Source: Myxococcales bacterium UBA5297 (lineage in GTDB: Bacteria; Myxococcota; Myxococcia; Myxococcales; UBA5297). Taken from it: a stretch of 22,323 nt of DNA. Positions 1 to 7,033 of the stretch are shown in pieces (the first letter of the stretch is position 1; each line of letters starts with the position of its first letter). The stretch is from positions 76,108 through 98,430 of the forward strand of contig DHSB01000072.1 in the NCBI GenBank assembly GCA_002408385.1, given 5' to 3'. The notes beneath the pieces were generated by a model, which had not been told where the DNA came from, did not search any database, and worked only from the letters and a program-made list of their open reading frames with translations. Made by a program: the position numbers and the translations under genes.

Positions 1-106
1 TCGAGCAAAGTCGAGAGGCCCGAGCGTCGGCCGAGCCTGCGAGGATGAAGTCGAGGGGCCCTTCGACTCCGTTCAGGGTGAGCGGAACCGGACTGAGTCG
101 AAGAGA
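1..106. repeat. REP-like mosaic intergenic repeat
   Basis: Two near-identical 14-base direct repeats (AAGTCGAGAGGCCC at 8-21, AAGTCGAGGGGCCC at 48-61) lead into an imperfect palindrome with arms CTTCGACTC (61-69) and GAGTCGAAG (95-103). Bases 74-104 recur in inverted orientation at 21178-21208 with two mismatches in 31. The palindrome begins about 20 bases beyond the stop of the M16 peptidase gene and could fold at the end of its transcript. Two copies in a short window suggest a dispersed REP or BIME-type element; this is inferred without a genome-wide count. Confidence 0.6.
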
Positions 107-123
107 GACTTCTCAACGGATTT

Positions 124-2751
124 TCATCCTCCAACGTAGCTCATGTCGGCGGTGCGCCGCCCGAGCACCGCGAGCGTGCCTCGCCGCGGGTCGAGGATAG
201 AGCGGGCGGCCCCGAGCACCATCTCCGGGGTGACCGCCTCGATCTGCGCATCGTATTGCAGATACGAGTCGGCGCCGGTGCCGTAGGCATCGTCATAGGC
301 GATGAGCGCGGCGCGCGCGCTGTTCTTCTGCAGGCCGATGGCGTGCGCGCCGACGAGGTAGCGCTTGGCCCTGTCGAGCTCGGCGGCCGAGATCGGGGTC
401 TGGGCGAGCTTGTCGAGCTCCTCGCAAATGGCCTGGAAGGCGGCGGGCACCTTCTCCGGGCTCGTGCCCATGTAGACGCCAAAGTAGCCGGGGTCGATCC
501 CCTCGACCGAAAAGGAGCTGATGCTGTAGGCCATCGAGCGCTTGTCGCGCAGCTCGACGAAGAGCCGGCCGCCCTGGCCGGAGAGGACGCTGGAGAGCAC
601 GTCGATGGCGAAGCGCTCGGGTGAGCTGACCGTGACGCCGGGAAAGCCGTAGATGAGGTGGGCCTGCTCCCGGTCGAGCTCGCGAAAAACGCGGCGCGGC
701 GCGTCCTGGGCGGGCTCGAGTGGCACGGCTGGGGCGGGCTGCGCGAGGCCGTCGGCGCGGTCGAAGAGCTCTTCGGCCAGCGCGAAGGCGCGGTCGGGGT
801 CGATGTCGCCGACGATGGCCAGGGTCAGGTTCGACAGGTGCAGCGGCCCGGCTTTGAGGGCGCGCAGCCCCTCGAGCGAGAGCGCCTGGACCGAGGCCTG
901 CTCGCCGAGGGTGTCGAAGCGGTAGGGGTGGACGACGAAAAGCGTGCGGGTGAACAGCTCGAAGATGGCGCCGGCCGGGTTGTCGTCGCGGGCGCGAATG
1001 TCCTGCAGCAGCAGTGAGCGCTCGCGTTCGAGCTCCTGCGGGTCGAAGCCCGGTTGAGTGAGGCACTCGGCGACGAGGTCCATCGCGCGGTCGAAGTGGC
1101 GGGCGAGAAACTCGCCCCGCAGGCCGATGGAGTTGCGGCCGGCGCTGCCCTGGATGCTGCCGGCTATCTGATCGATCTCGTGGGCGATCTCCGCCGCCCC
1201 GCGGCATGCCGTCGAGCGGGTCATCAGCCGGCTGTAGAGCTGGGAGACTCCGTTGTTCTGTTCGGTCTCGTGCCGCAGGCCGCCGGGCCAGACCGCGCGC
1301 AGGGCGACCAGCGGGACGTTGCGCTCGGGCTTGACGAGCACCGTCGCGCCGCTGGCGAGCTTGGCCCGCTCGATGCCGGTCTGGGAGCGATGGCGCGCGA
1401 CGCGGGGGGGCGAGAGGTGCCTGGGCGGCTGTGAAGCGGGGGCGGGCCTCGCCGCACGCGCTGCCGGCTCGCCCGAGCAGACGCGCGCGACCAGCTCGCG
1501 AAGCTCCGGCTCGCTGATTTTGGTCGCCTGGGGGAAGACCGCGGCGAAGGTCAGGTTCTCGGCGCCCAGATACCGCCGGGCGACCTCGAGGAGAGCCTGG
1601 GGCGTCACCTGCGCGATGCGCTCGTAGTAGAGCCGCTCGAAGTCGAGGTCGCCCGCGACCGCCTCATAGAAGCCGAGCTTGCGCGCCACCCCCTGCACCG
1701 TCTCGCGGCCGTAGATGGAGTCGGCGTCGATGATCCGCTTGGCGACGGCGAGCTCGCCGTCGTCGACGGGCGTGAGCTGCAGGCGGCGCAGCTCGACGAG
1801 CATCGCCTCGACCGCCTCTTTGACTGTCTCGGGAGCGAGCATCGCCCCGACGACGAGCAGCCCCGGGTCCTTGGGGGTGTAGGCGTAGGCGTAGACCTCG
1901 CTCGCGAGCGTCCTCTCGATCTTCAGCCCGAGGCTGAGCCGTGAGCCCTCGCCCTGGCCGAGGATGACCGCGAGCAGGTCGAGCGCGGGGATGTCCGGCG
2001 AGGTGAGCTCGGCGATGTGGTAGGCGAGCGCGAACTGCGCCTCATTGATCGGCTCGAAGGCGATGGCAAAGCGCGGCTCGTGCTGCCTGGGCTCGGCCTT
2101 GCGCGCGAGGTGGCCGGCGTGCCGCTTGCCCCAGTCGCCGCCGAAGTGGCGCTCGATCTGCCGGCGCGCTTGCTCTTCGTCGAGGTCGCCGGCGACGACG
2201 AGGACGATGTTGTCGGGCGTGTAGTGGCGCCTGAAGAAGTCGAGCATGCCCGCCCGGTCAAAGCTCTTCACCGTCTTCTCGGTGCCGAGGATGGGCCAGC
2301 GATAGGGGTGCTCGCCGTAGGCGGTCTCGAACATCGCCCTCGACATGCGCCTGGAGGGCAGGTCCTGGGAGCGTTTGATCTCCTCCATCACGACTTCGAT
2401 CTCGCGCGCGAGCTCGGCCGGGTCGAAGGAGGAGGCGCGCACCGCGTCGGCGAGGATGTCGAGGCCGTCGGAGAAGAAGGGCGAGGCGAGCACGAGGTGG
2501 TAGACGGTCTGGTCGAAGCTGGTCCAGGCGTTGATCTCCCCGCCGCGAGCCTCGATGTCCCGGGCGATCTCGCCCGAGCCGCGCCGCGCGGTGCCCTTGA
2601 AGAGCATGTGCTCGTGCAGGTGCGCCAAGCCCGCCTCCTCGGGCGCTTCGTCGGCGCTGCCCGCTTTGACCCAGACCTGGAGCGCGGCGACCGGTGCGGT
2701 CCGCTGGGGCTGGAGGACCACGGTCAAGCCATTGTCGAGCTTGTAACGCAC
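124..2751 (-). CDS. M16 family zinc metallopeptidase, two-unit (pitrilysin/PqqL-like) protein
   Basis: The protein is a putative zinc endopeptidase made of two M16 units in one chain, about the size of E. coli PqqL. The first unit carries the inverted zinc motif HLHEH (HxxEH, residues 44-48 from the start used here), with the expected third zinc-ligand Glu about 76 residues later in VVMEEIKRS. The second unit begins at about residue 465 and lacks HxxEH but keeps the M16 fold signature around LRDKRSMAYSISSF, so it is probably the non-catalytic half that closes over the substrate. I chose the GTG at 2751 because GAGG lies six bases upstream and the family normally begins just before YKLDNGL. 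The frame stays open to a TTG at 2880, giving a 918-residue alternative with an unconserved-looking extension. No clear signal peptide is seen in either form, so the location is uncertain. It is transcribed divergently from the receiver-GGDEF gene. Confidence 0.9.
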   Translation of the reverse strand: MRYKLDNGLTVVLQPQRTAPVAALQVWVKAGSADEAPEEAGLAHLHEHMLFKGTARRGSGEIARDIEARGGEINAWTSFDQTVYHLVLASPFFSDGLDILADAVRASSFDPAELAREIEVVMEEIKRSQDLPSRRMSRAMFETAYGEHPYRWPILGTEKTVKSFDRAGMLDFFRRHYTPDNIVLVVAGDLDEEQARRQIERHFGGDWGKRHAGHLARKAEPRQHEPRFAIAFEPINEAQFALAYHIAELTSPDIPALDLLAVILGQGEGSRLSLGLKIERTLASEVYAYAYTPKDPGLLVVGAMLAPETVKEAVEAMLVELRRLQLTPVDDGELAVAKRIIDADSIYGRETVQGVARKLGFYEAVAGDLDFERLYYERIAQVTPQALLEVARRYLGAENLTFAAVFPQATKISEPELRELVARVCSGEPAARAARPAPASQPPRHLSPPRVARHRSQTGIERAKLASGATVLVKPERNVPLVALRAVWPGGLRHETEQNNGVSQLYSRLMTRSTACRGAAEIAHEIDQIAGSIQGSAGRNSIGLRGEFLARHFDRAMDLVAECLTQPGFDPQELERERSLLLQDIRARDDNPAGAIFELFTRTLFVVHPYRFDTLGEQASVQALSLEGLRALKAGPLHLSNLTLAIVGDIDPDRAFALAEELFDRADGLAQPAPAVPLEPAQDAPRRVFRELDREQAHLIYGFPGVTVSSPERFAIDVLSSVLSGQGGRLFVELRDKRSMAYSISSFSVEGIDPGYFGVYMGTSPEKVPAAFQAICEELDKLAQTPISAAELDRAKRYLVGAHAIGLQKNSARAALIAYDDAYGTGADSYLQYDAQIEAVTPEMVLGAARSILDPRRGTLAVLGRRTADMSYVGG

Positions 2752-2867
2752 GTGCCACCTCGGGGAAGGGGTCTCTTCGCGGAAGATAGTGGGCAAGAGC
2801 GCGGCAACCTGCCACCCGGCTCGCGACCGCGTCAAGGCGCCGAGCCCCACCCGGGGGCGCCCGAGCC

Positions 2868-2896
2868 GATACACTCGCAAGTGGCCGAGTTACAAT
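2868..2896 (+). promoter_or_regulatory. possible σ70-type promoter for the receiver-GGDEF gene
   Basis: A TACAAT box (2891-2896, five of six to consensus) lies 17 bases after GATACA (2868-2873, three of six). Transcription would start near 2903, leaving a leader of about 22 bases that includes the AGGAG ribosome site before the GTG at 2925. The weak -35 keeps this tentative. Confidence 0.4.
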
Positions 2897-2924
2897 CCGC
2901 GGCCCCACTGTCCAGGAGCCGACC

Positions 2925-3899
2925 GTGCAGCCCAAGCCGCGCATCCTTGTTGTCGACGCGAATCGTGCGGTTGCCTCCGAGCTCAAGCGCCACCTCGAGA
3001 GCGCGGCGATGGAGGTCGAGGTCGCCGACTGTTGCGATGCGGCGCTCCAGAGGGTGCGCCACGCGATGCCCGACCTGGTGATCTACGCGGCGAGCGGTCC
3101 GGACGCGGACCTGTGTCACAGGGCGAAGGAGATCGTTCCCGGGCTGCAGGCCCTGCTGTTGTTCGAGCCTGGCGAGGATCGCGGTGCCGAGGAGCGCGTC
3201 GAGTCGGCCGGCGCCGACGGCTATCTCGTCGGCCCGATCAAGAGGGGCAGCCTCGTCTCCTGCGTGCGGCTGGCGTTGCGGGTTCGGGATCTGGCCCAGC
3301 GCGCCGCCCAGCTCGAGGGAGAAGCCGACAAGCGCATCGAGGCGCCCTACGACTCGACTTCGGCGCCGCCCCAGGCCGACTTCAACTTCTTCAAGCGCCT
3401 CTTGCTGCTGGAGGTGAAGCGGGCGCGCCGCTACCGGTTCCCACTCGCGTTCCTGATGATCGGGATCGACCACTTCCGCGAAGCGGTCGAGTCACTCGAC
3501 AGGCGGGACCAGGCGCGGATGATCGGCCGGCTGATGACCACCGTCGTCGAGGGGATCCGCGGCGTCGACCTGTGCGTGCTCTTCGCCGAGGACAAGCTGC
3601 TCGTCTACCTGCCGCACACCGGGCGCGGCGGCGCACAGCAGGCTGCAGAGCGGTTGCGCGAGAAGCTGCGCGAGGCGAGAGGGCCGCTGATGACGGTGTC
3701 GATCGGGATTTCGGCCTACGAGGGGTGCGGCTCCGAGGTCAGCTTCGGCGGTCTGCTCAAGGAGGCGGGCGAGGCGCTCAGAGCCGCCCAGGAGAAGGGC
3801 GGCGACCGGCTCGAGGGAGGCGAGCAGCGCGCCGAGCCGGACGCGGCGCAAGCTGCGGCCCCCGCCGAGGACGAGCTCGACTTCGACTTCAACTTCTGA
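2925..3899 (+). CDS. Degenerate receiver plus degenerate GGDEF domain protein
   Basis: The 324-residue protein has an N-terminal CheY-like receiver (about 5-120), a short linker, and a GGDEF-like domain (about 152-290). In the receiver, the strand that normally ends in the phosphoacceptor Asp reads PDLVIYA, placing Ala55 at that position. Only Asp11 of the usual acidic pair is seen, while the conserved Lys (Lys106 in GPIK) is kept. In the second domain the GGDEF signature aligns with AEDKL (221-225), so diguanylate cyclase activity is not expected. The fold hallmarks around it (VDLCVLF before, YLPHT after, MTVSIGIS later) remain. The tail is acidic and aromatic (DELDFDFNF). It is probably a phosphorylation-independent signalling or docking protein; that role is inferred. 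GTG start with AGGAG six to seven bases upstream. Confidence 0.85.
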   Translation: MQPKPRILVVDANRAVASELKRHLESAAMEVEVADCCDAALQRVRHAMPDLVIYAASGPDADLCHRAKEIVPGLQALLLFEPGEDRGAEERVESAGADGYLVGPIKRGSLVSCVRLALRVRDLAQRAAQLEGEADKRIEAPYDSTSAPPQADFNFFKRLLLLEVKRARRYRFPLAFLMIGIDHFREAVESLDRRDQARMIGRLMTTVVEGIRGVDLCVLFAEDKLLVYLPHTGRGGAQQAAERLREKLREARGPLMTVSIGISAYEGCGSEVSFGGLLKEAGEALRAAQEKGGDRLEGGEQRAEPDAAQAAAPAEDELDFDFNF

Positions 3900-4207
3900 C
3901 CGGCGCTCTCCCACGCCAGAGACGGGCAGGCAGGCTCGCGCCAGCGCGGCCGGCCGGCCCTCGACCGGCGCGATCGCGGCGGCGACTGCGCCAGGCCAAA
4001 GGCCGGGGCGGTCGCGCGTCTCGCTCGTGCACACGGCGGCCGGATTCCGCGGCAAGCTCGCGCCGGGGAGCCTGGCGCCTTGTTCGCGTCCGGGTGCGTG
4101 CCCATGCTAGGCGCGGCAAAGGGCAGTGGGCGCGGCTCTCCACGCGCCCGAAAGCTCAACCAGGTTCGCCGGGCGACGCAGCGCCAACGGGCGAGGGAGG
4201 CGAGGCG
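3900..4207. other. Intergenic region without a recognised gene
   Basis: This stretch between the receiver-GGDEF gene and the acidic mini-protein is GC-rich and holds G/C-rich inverted segments around 3940-3980 without a T-tract. I see no convincing coding frame or promoter. Confidence 0.5.
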
Positions 4208-4351
4208 ATGGTCGATACGCTGAGAGGCCGCCGGCACAACGACGAGGACGAATACGATCGCCTCGAGCAGTACGAGCGCCTGGCAGACTTGTTCGACGAG
4301 GCCGAAGACTCCGAGGACTTCGACGAGGAAGACGAAGACGAGGACGAGTAG
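4208..4351 (+). CDS. Small highly acidic protein (47 residues)
   Basis: A short frame begins with ATG seven bases after a strong ribosome site, GGGAGG (4195-4200). Of 47 residues, 24 are Asp or Glu. The N-terminus is mixed charge (MVDTLRGRRH), the middle could form a helix (EYDRLEQYERLADLFDEAE), and the last dozen residues are almost purely acidic. There is no signal peptide or membrane segment, so it should be cytoplasmic. I recognise no family. Such proteins can mimic nucleic acid or bind cations or basic partners, but nothing here decides between these. It lies 300 bases after the receiver-GGDEF gene on the same strand; cotranscription is uncertain. The main alternative is a chance frame in a GA-rich stretch, but the ribosome site argues for translation. 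Confidence 0.6.
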   Translation: MVDTLRGRRHNDEDEYDRLEQYERLADLFDEAEDSEDFDEEDEDEDE

Positions 4352-4751
4352 CCAATCCCCCCCTCGTAGCCAGCAGCCTGGCAGCCCGCCTTTCTAGCCT
4401 CCAATCTTGCCGCGCGGCCGCCCACCCTGGGCGGCGCGTCCGTCTGGCGTAACGCGCCCCCAAGCGCGCTCGCTTCGGGCGGCGGGTTCCATCCGCTGCG
4501 TGCACCGCCATGCCCGCAAGGTGATGCCGACGGCGATTCCGCCCGCGCCTGCAGCGTCGGCTCCCCCTTGGTTTCGGTGTCAGCGTCTGCGAATCGGCGG
4601 TCGCGCGCGGTCGAGGCTTGCCCGTTTCCCAAGGGAATCCAGCTACTGGAACTGAGCCATAAGGGGGCGCTGCCCCGGGGGCTTGACAGCGCCGTCGGGT
4701 CCAAATGAAGGTAGCGCGGGTTTTAACGAATGGACATTCGGAGGAAGGTCA
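4352..4751. other. Intergenic region upstream of the orphan lipoprotein
   Basis: The 400 bases hold no convincing gene. A short G/C hairpin (GCCGCCC and GGGCGGC around 4420-4440) has no T-tract. A TTGACA at 4683-4688 could be a -35 element, but no good -10 lies 16-18 bases downstream. The last bases carry the GGAGGAAGG ribosome site of the lipoprotein gene. Confidence 0.5.
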
Positions 4752-6032
4752 ATGGGTAAGCTGAGCAAGGTACTTCTCGTTGGGGTTATCGCGCTGGCCG
4801 CCGCCTGCGGGCCGCGCGGCGATGGCGTCGTGGTCGGTTTCGTCATCGACGGCCAGACCGGACAGCGGCTGAACTTCTTCGAGGACGACGGCGACATCAA
4901 GAACGCCAGCGACAACGGCGACCTGACCAACCAGGTCTACGCAATCATCGACGGCGAGTTCTTTCGGGCGCAGCCGTGCAAGACGGGCGACGCGAACGAG
5001 AGCAACAAGATCTCGCTCGAGGGCTGCTACCGGCTCGAGGGCGTGCCCTACGGCGAGATTCTGCCGATCTTCGCGCAGCGCGACGGCTATGAGTCGTTCC
5101 ACGGCTCGGTGGTCTTTCCCATCCCGAGCGGCGACAACGACGACAACCGGCAGATGGTGGCGAACATCCGCATGTTCCCGCGCAACTACTCGGTCGACTA
5201 CAAGCTGTTCGTCCACATGAACGGGCGCGGCATCAACGACGTCGACGTGAGCTGCCAGATTCGCCAGGCGAGCAACAGCCTGAAGACCGACGGCGACTTC
5301 ATCGAGCCGCAGAACACGACCGCGGGCGCCATCGTCGGCCGCAGCGCCAACATCGACAACACCGACGGCGTGATCGTCATCCCCGGCACCTCGCTCGTCA
5401 ACGGCGCCACCTACCACTGCGAGGCCTTCCGCGCCGACCTCTACGAGGGACGCGGCGTCCTGTCGGGCAGCCTCGACTTCATCGCCGGCGTCGACGCCCC
5501 GGAGCAGGGCCTTTCGGTCAGCTCGTCGAGCATCGCCGACAACGACATGCTCTACGCGCTCTTCTCGAACGCCGACAACCCGATGGACCTGCTGGGCAAC
5601 AACGGGCGGCTCGTCATCACCTTCAACCGCCCCATCCAGATCGTCCCCGAGACCATCGACTGCCAGAGCTACGACATCCAGTGGCCGGGCGACATCAACA
5701 ACAACGGCTCGATGCCTCCGCAGCCGCCGGATCAGTACCCGGAGAACCGCGCCTCCGAGCAGGTGCAGGCGGTCCCCGCCGAGAACGTGCTGACCATCGC
5801 CTACAAGCCCAACGGTGCCTTCCCGATCGATCCGGGCGACACCGGCACGTCGATCTCGTTCAGCGGCATCTACGTGCGCCCAGTCGGTGACCAGCGGATC
5901 GACGGCATGGTCATCCGCCGCATCGGCGGCGCCGGAAGCTGCATGGGCGCTGCGGGCATCGCCGGCTACGCTCAGCCGCTGATGAACGTGCGCACCAACG
6001 CGCCGCAGACCGACACCATCTCGCTGTTCTAA
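4752..6032 (+). CDS. Putative lipoprotein of unknown function
   Basis: The 426-residue protein starts MGKLSKVLLVGVIALAAAC, a lipoprotein signal peptide with Cys19 as the likely lipidated residue; the lipobox is slightly atypical (Ala rather than Leu at -3). The mature part starts with VVGFVIDGQTGQRLNFFED, which resembles the opening strands of carboxypeptidase-regulatory-like beta-sandwich domains. It continues as a long Asn/Asp-rich, mostly beta segment with a few Cys (QPCKTGD, EGCYRLEG, YHCEAF, IDCQSYD, GSCMGAAG) that may form disulfides. I recognise no catalytic motif. The ATG at 4752 is preferred because GGAGGAAGG precedes it by a few bases; a longer frame from 4683 would bury the signal peptide. 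A strong terminator follows, so the gene is probably transcribed alone. Confidence 0.8.
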   Translation: MGKLSKVLLVGVIALAAACGPRGDGVVVGFVIDGQTGQRLNFFEDDGDIKNASDNGDLTNQVYAIIDGEFFRAQPCKTGDANESNKISLEGCYRLEGVPYGEILPIFAQRDGYESFHGSVVFPIPSGDNDDNRQMVANIRMFPRNYSVDYKLFVHMNGRGINDVDVSCQIRQASNSLKTDGDFIEPQNTTAGAIVGRSANIDNTDGVIVIPGTSLVNGATYHCEAFRADLYEGRGVLSGSLDFIAGVDAPEQGLSVSSSSIADNDMLYALFSNADNPMDLLGNNGRLVITFNRPIQIVPETIDCQSYDIQWPGDINNNGSMPPQPPDQYPENRASEQVQAVPAENVLTIAYKPNGAFPIDPGDTGTSISFSGIYVRPVGDQRIDGMVIRRIGGAGSCMGAAGIAGYAQPLMNVRTNAPQTDTISLF

Positions 6033-6055
6033 TCGGTCTCGTGCGGTAGTCACTG

Positions 6056-6089
6056 GCGGGCGGTCGCTTCGGGCGGCCGCCCGCTTTCT
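6056..6089 (+). terminator. Rho-independent terminator after the orphan lipoprotein gene
   Basis: A 12-base-pair stem with one G-U pair (GCGGGCGGTCGC at 6056-6067, GCGGCCGCCCGC at 6073-6084) encloses a TTCGG loop and is followed by TTTCT. It starts 24 bases after the stop codon at 6032. Confidence 0.8.
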
Positions 6090-6225
6090 CGTCCGTGGGC
6101 CTGCGCGCGGCCGGCGCCTATCGCCTCATTTCGAGCGGTCGCAGGTGCGGCTCGGCGACTTCGACCGAGCCCGCGGGCGCGGCGGCCGCGAGCATCGCGA
6201 TGAGCTCTCGTGGTAAGAAGGCCGC

Positions 6226-6564
6226 GTGAACAACTTCCTCAGAGCTCTGAAGAAGTATCTGTCGCTGCTGGCCTTCGGCGCTCTGGCGGGCATGCTGGTC
6301 TGCCTCGCCATCGCCCCCGGAGTCCTCGAGTGGTGGGCGACCCCGGATATCCCGGAGACGGTCTGCCACTGTGAGAAACACGTGGCGCTGGCGATGCAAC
6401 GGCTGGCGCGCATCCAGGGCTACGGCGCGCTCGCCGCGGCGCTGCTGACCGCGGTCGGCGGAGCTGTGGTCACCCGCGTTCTCAAGGCGCGCGCGCGGCG
6501 CAAGGAGCTGGCGGGCGAGGGCACGACCTCACCCGCTTCGCCCCCGTCGTCGGCTGGAACCTGA
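6226..6564 (+). CDS. Small membrane protein with two transmembrane helices
   Basis: The 112-residue protein has hydrophobic segments at about 12-32 (SLLAFGALAGMLVCLAIAPG) and 65-84 (GYGALAAALLTAVGGAVV). Between them is a 30-residue loop with a CxC motif (Cys47 and Cys49 in TVCHCEKH). The C-terminus is basic and then Ser/Pro-rich (KARARRKELAGEG onward). The positive residues at both ends place the termini in the cytoplasm and the CxC loop in the periplasm. The GTG at 6226 follows an AAGAAGG-type ribosome site. I recognise no family. It lies between a terminator and a convergent gene, so it is probably a single-gene unit. Confidence 0.65.
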   Translation: MNNFLRALKKYLSLLAFGALAGMLVCLAIAPGVLEWWATPDIPETVCHCEKHVALAMQRLARIQGYGALAAALLTAVGGAVVTRVLKARARRKELAGEGTTSPASPPSSAGT

Positions 6565-6976
6565 GCCCCGGCCGCCTCGGCGGGCACCCGCGGGACGCCT
6601 GTCGCCGGCGAAGAGGGGGCGCCACTTCGCCCGCCTGATGAACAAGGAAGCGGCCGCCCTCGAGGAGATCGTGCCGGCGCACCTTGAGCGCCCTTGCGAG
6701 CCGCGGCGGCGGCGGGCCGGGAGAGGAGCCGGGTAAGAGGTTTCGCCGGGACCGGGCCGCGCCCTCGCCGCTCTTGGAAGCCGCGCTCCGGTCGCTGCAG
6801 CGTCCCGGCGCAAGCTCTTCTCGGCGCCCCCGTGCTCTTCTTACTGCATTGCCCGGATCGCCGAGGCCCACCAGCCCGCTTGCTCGAGTTGGCCCGCCTG
6901 GCGAGCCCACCGAACCTGAAGAACACGGAGGAATGGCGTCCCAGGCCCCCGCGCGACTGCCGGCCCCGGAAACGAA
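6565..6976. other. Intergenic region without a recognised gene
   Basis: About 410 bases separate the small membrane protein from the convergent lipoprotein gene. All long open frames here are Arg/Pro/Ala-rich translations typical of non-coding GC-rich DNA, and none has a good ribosome site. The only clear structure is the hairpin at 6977-7007. Confidence 0.5.
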
Positions 6977-7007
6977 GAGGCCTGCTCCTTGGCGGGGAGC
7001 AGGCCTC
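6977..7007 (-). terminator. Terminator hairpin after the propeller-like lipoprotein gene
   Basis: A perfect 12-base-pair stem (GAGGCCTGCTCC at 6977-6988, GGAGCAGGCCTC at 6996-7007) has a seven-base loop and starts 26 bases beyond the stop codon of the minus-strand gene. On that strand it is followed by TTCGTTTCC, a weak T-rich tail. Confidence 0.7.
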
Positions 7008-7033
7008 GAGCGACCGCGAGGGAGCGCTTCAGG

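Noticed and set aside
2017..3081. A 354-codon open frame on the plus strand
   Set aside because: It overlaps the catalytic half of the M16 peptidase in antisense and runs into the receiver gene out of phase.
3940..3985. Complementary G/C-rich segments after the receiver-GGDEF gene as a terminator
   Set aside because: Pairing is ambiguous and no T-tract follows; similar chance pairing is expected at this GC content.
4683..4688. TTGACA as the -35 box of the orphan lipoprotein gene
   Set aside because: No plausible -10 lies 16-18 bases downstream; the best hexamers there match only about three positions.
4683..4751. Extended N-terminus of the orphan lipoprotein from 4683
   Set aside because: It would place 23 extra residues before the signal peptide and ignore the GGAGGAAGG ribosome site at the ATG at 4752.
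4749..6053. A 434-codon open frame on the minus strand
   Set aside because: It is antisense to the orphan lipoprotein, which has a signal peptide, a strong ribosome site and a correctly oriented terminator.
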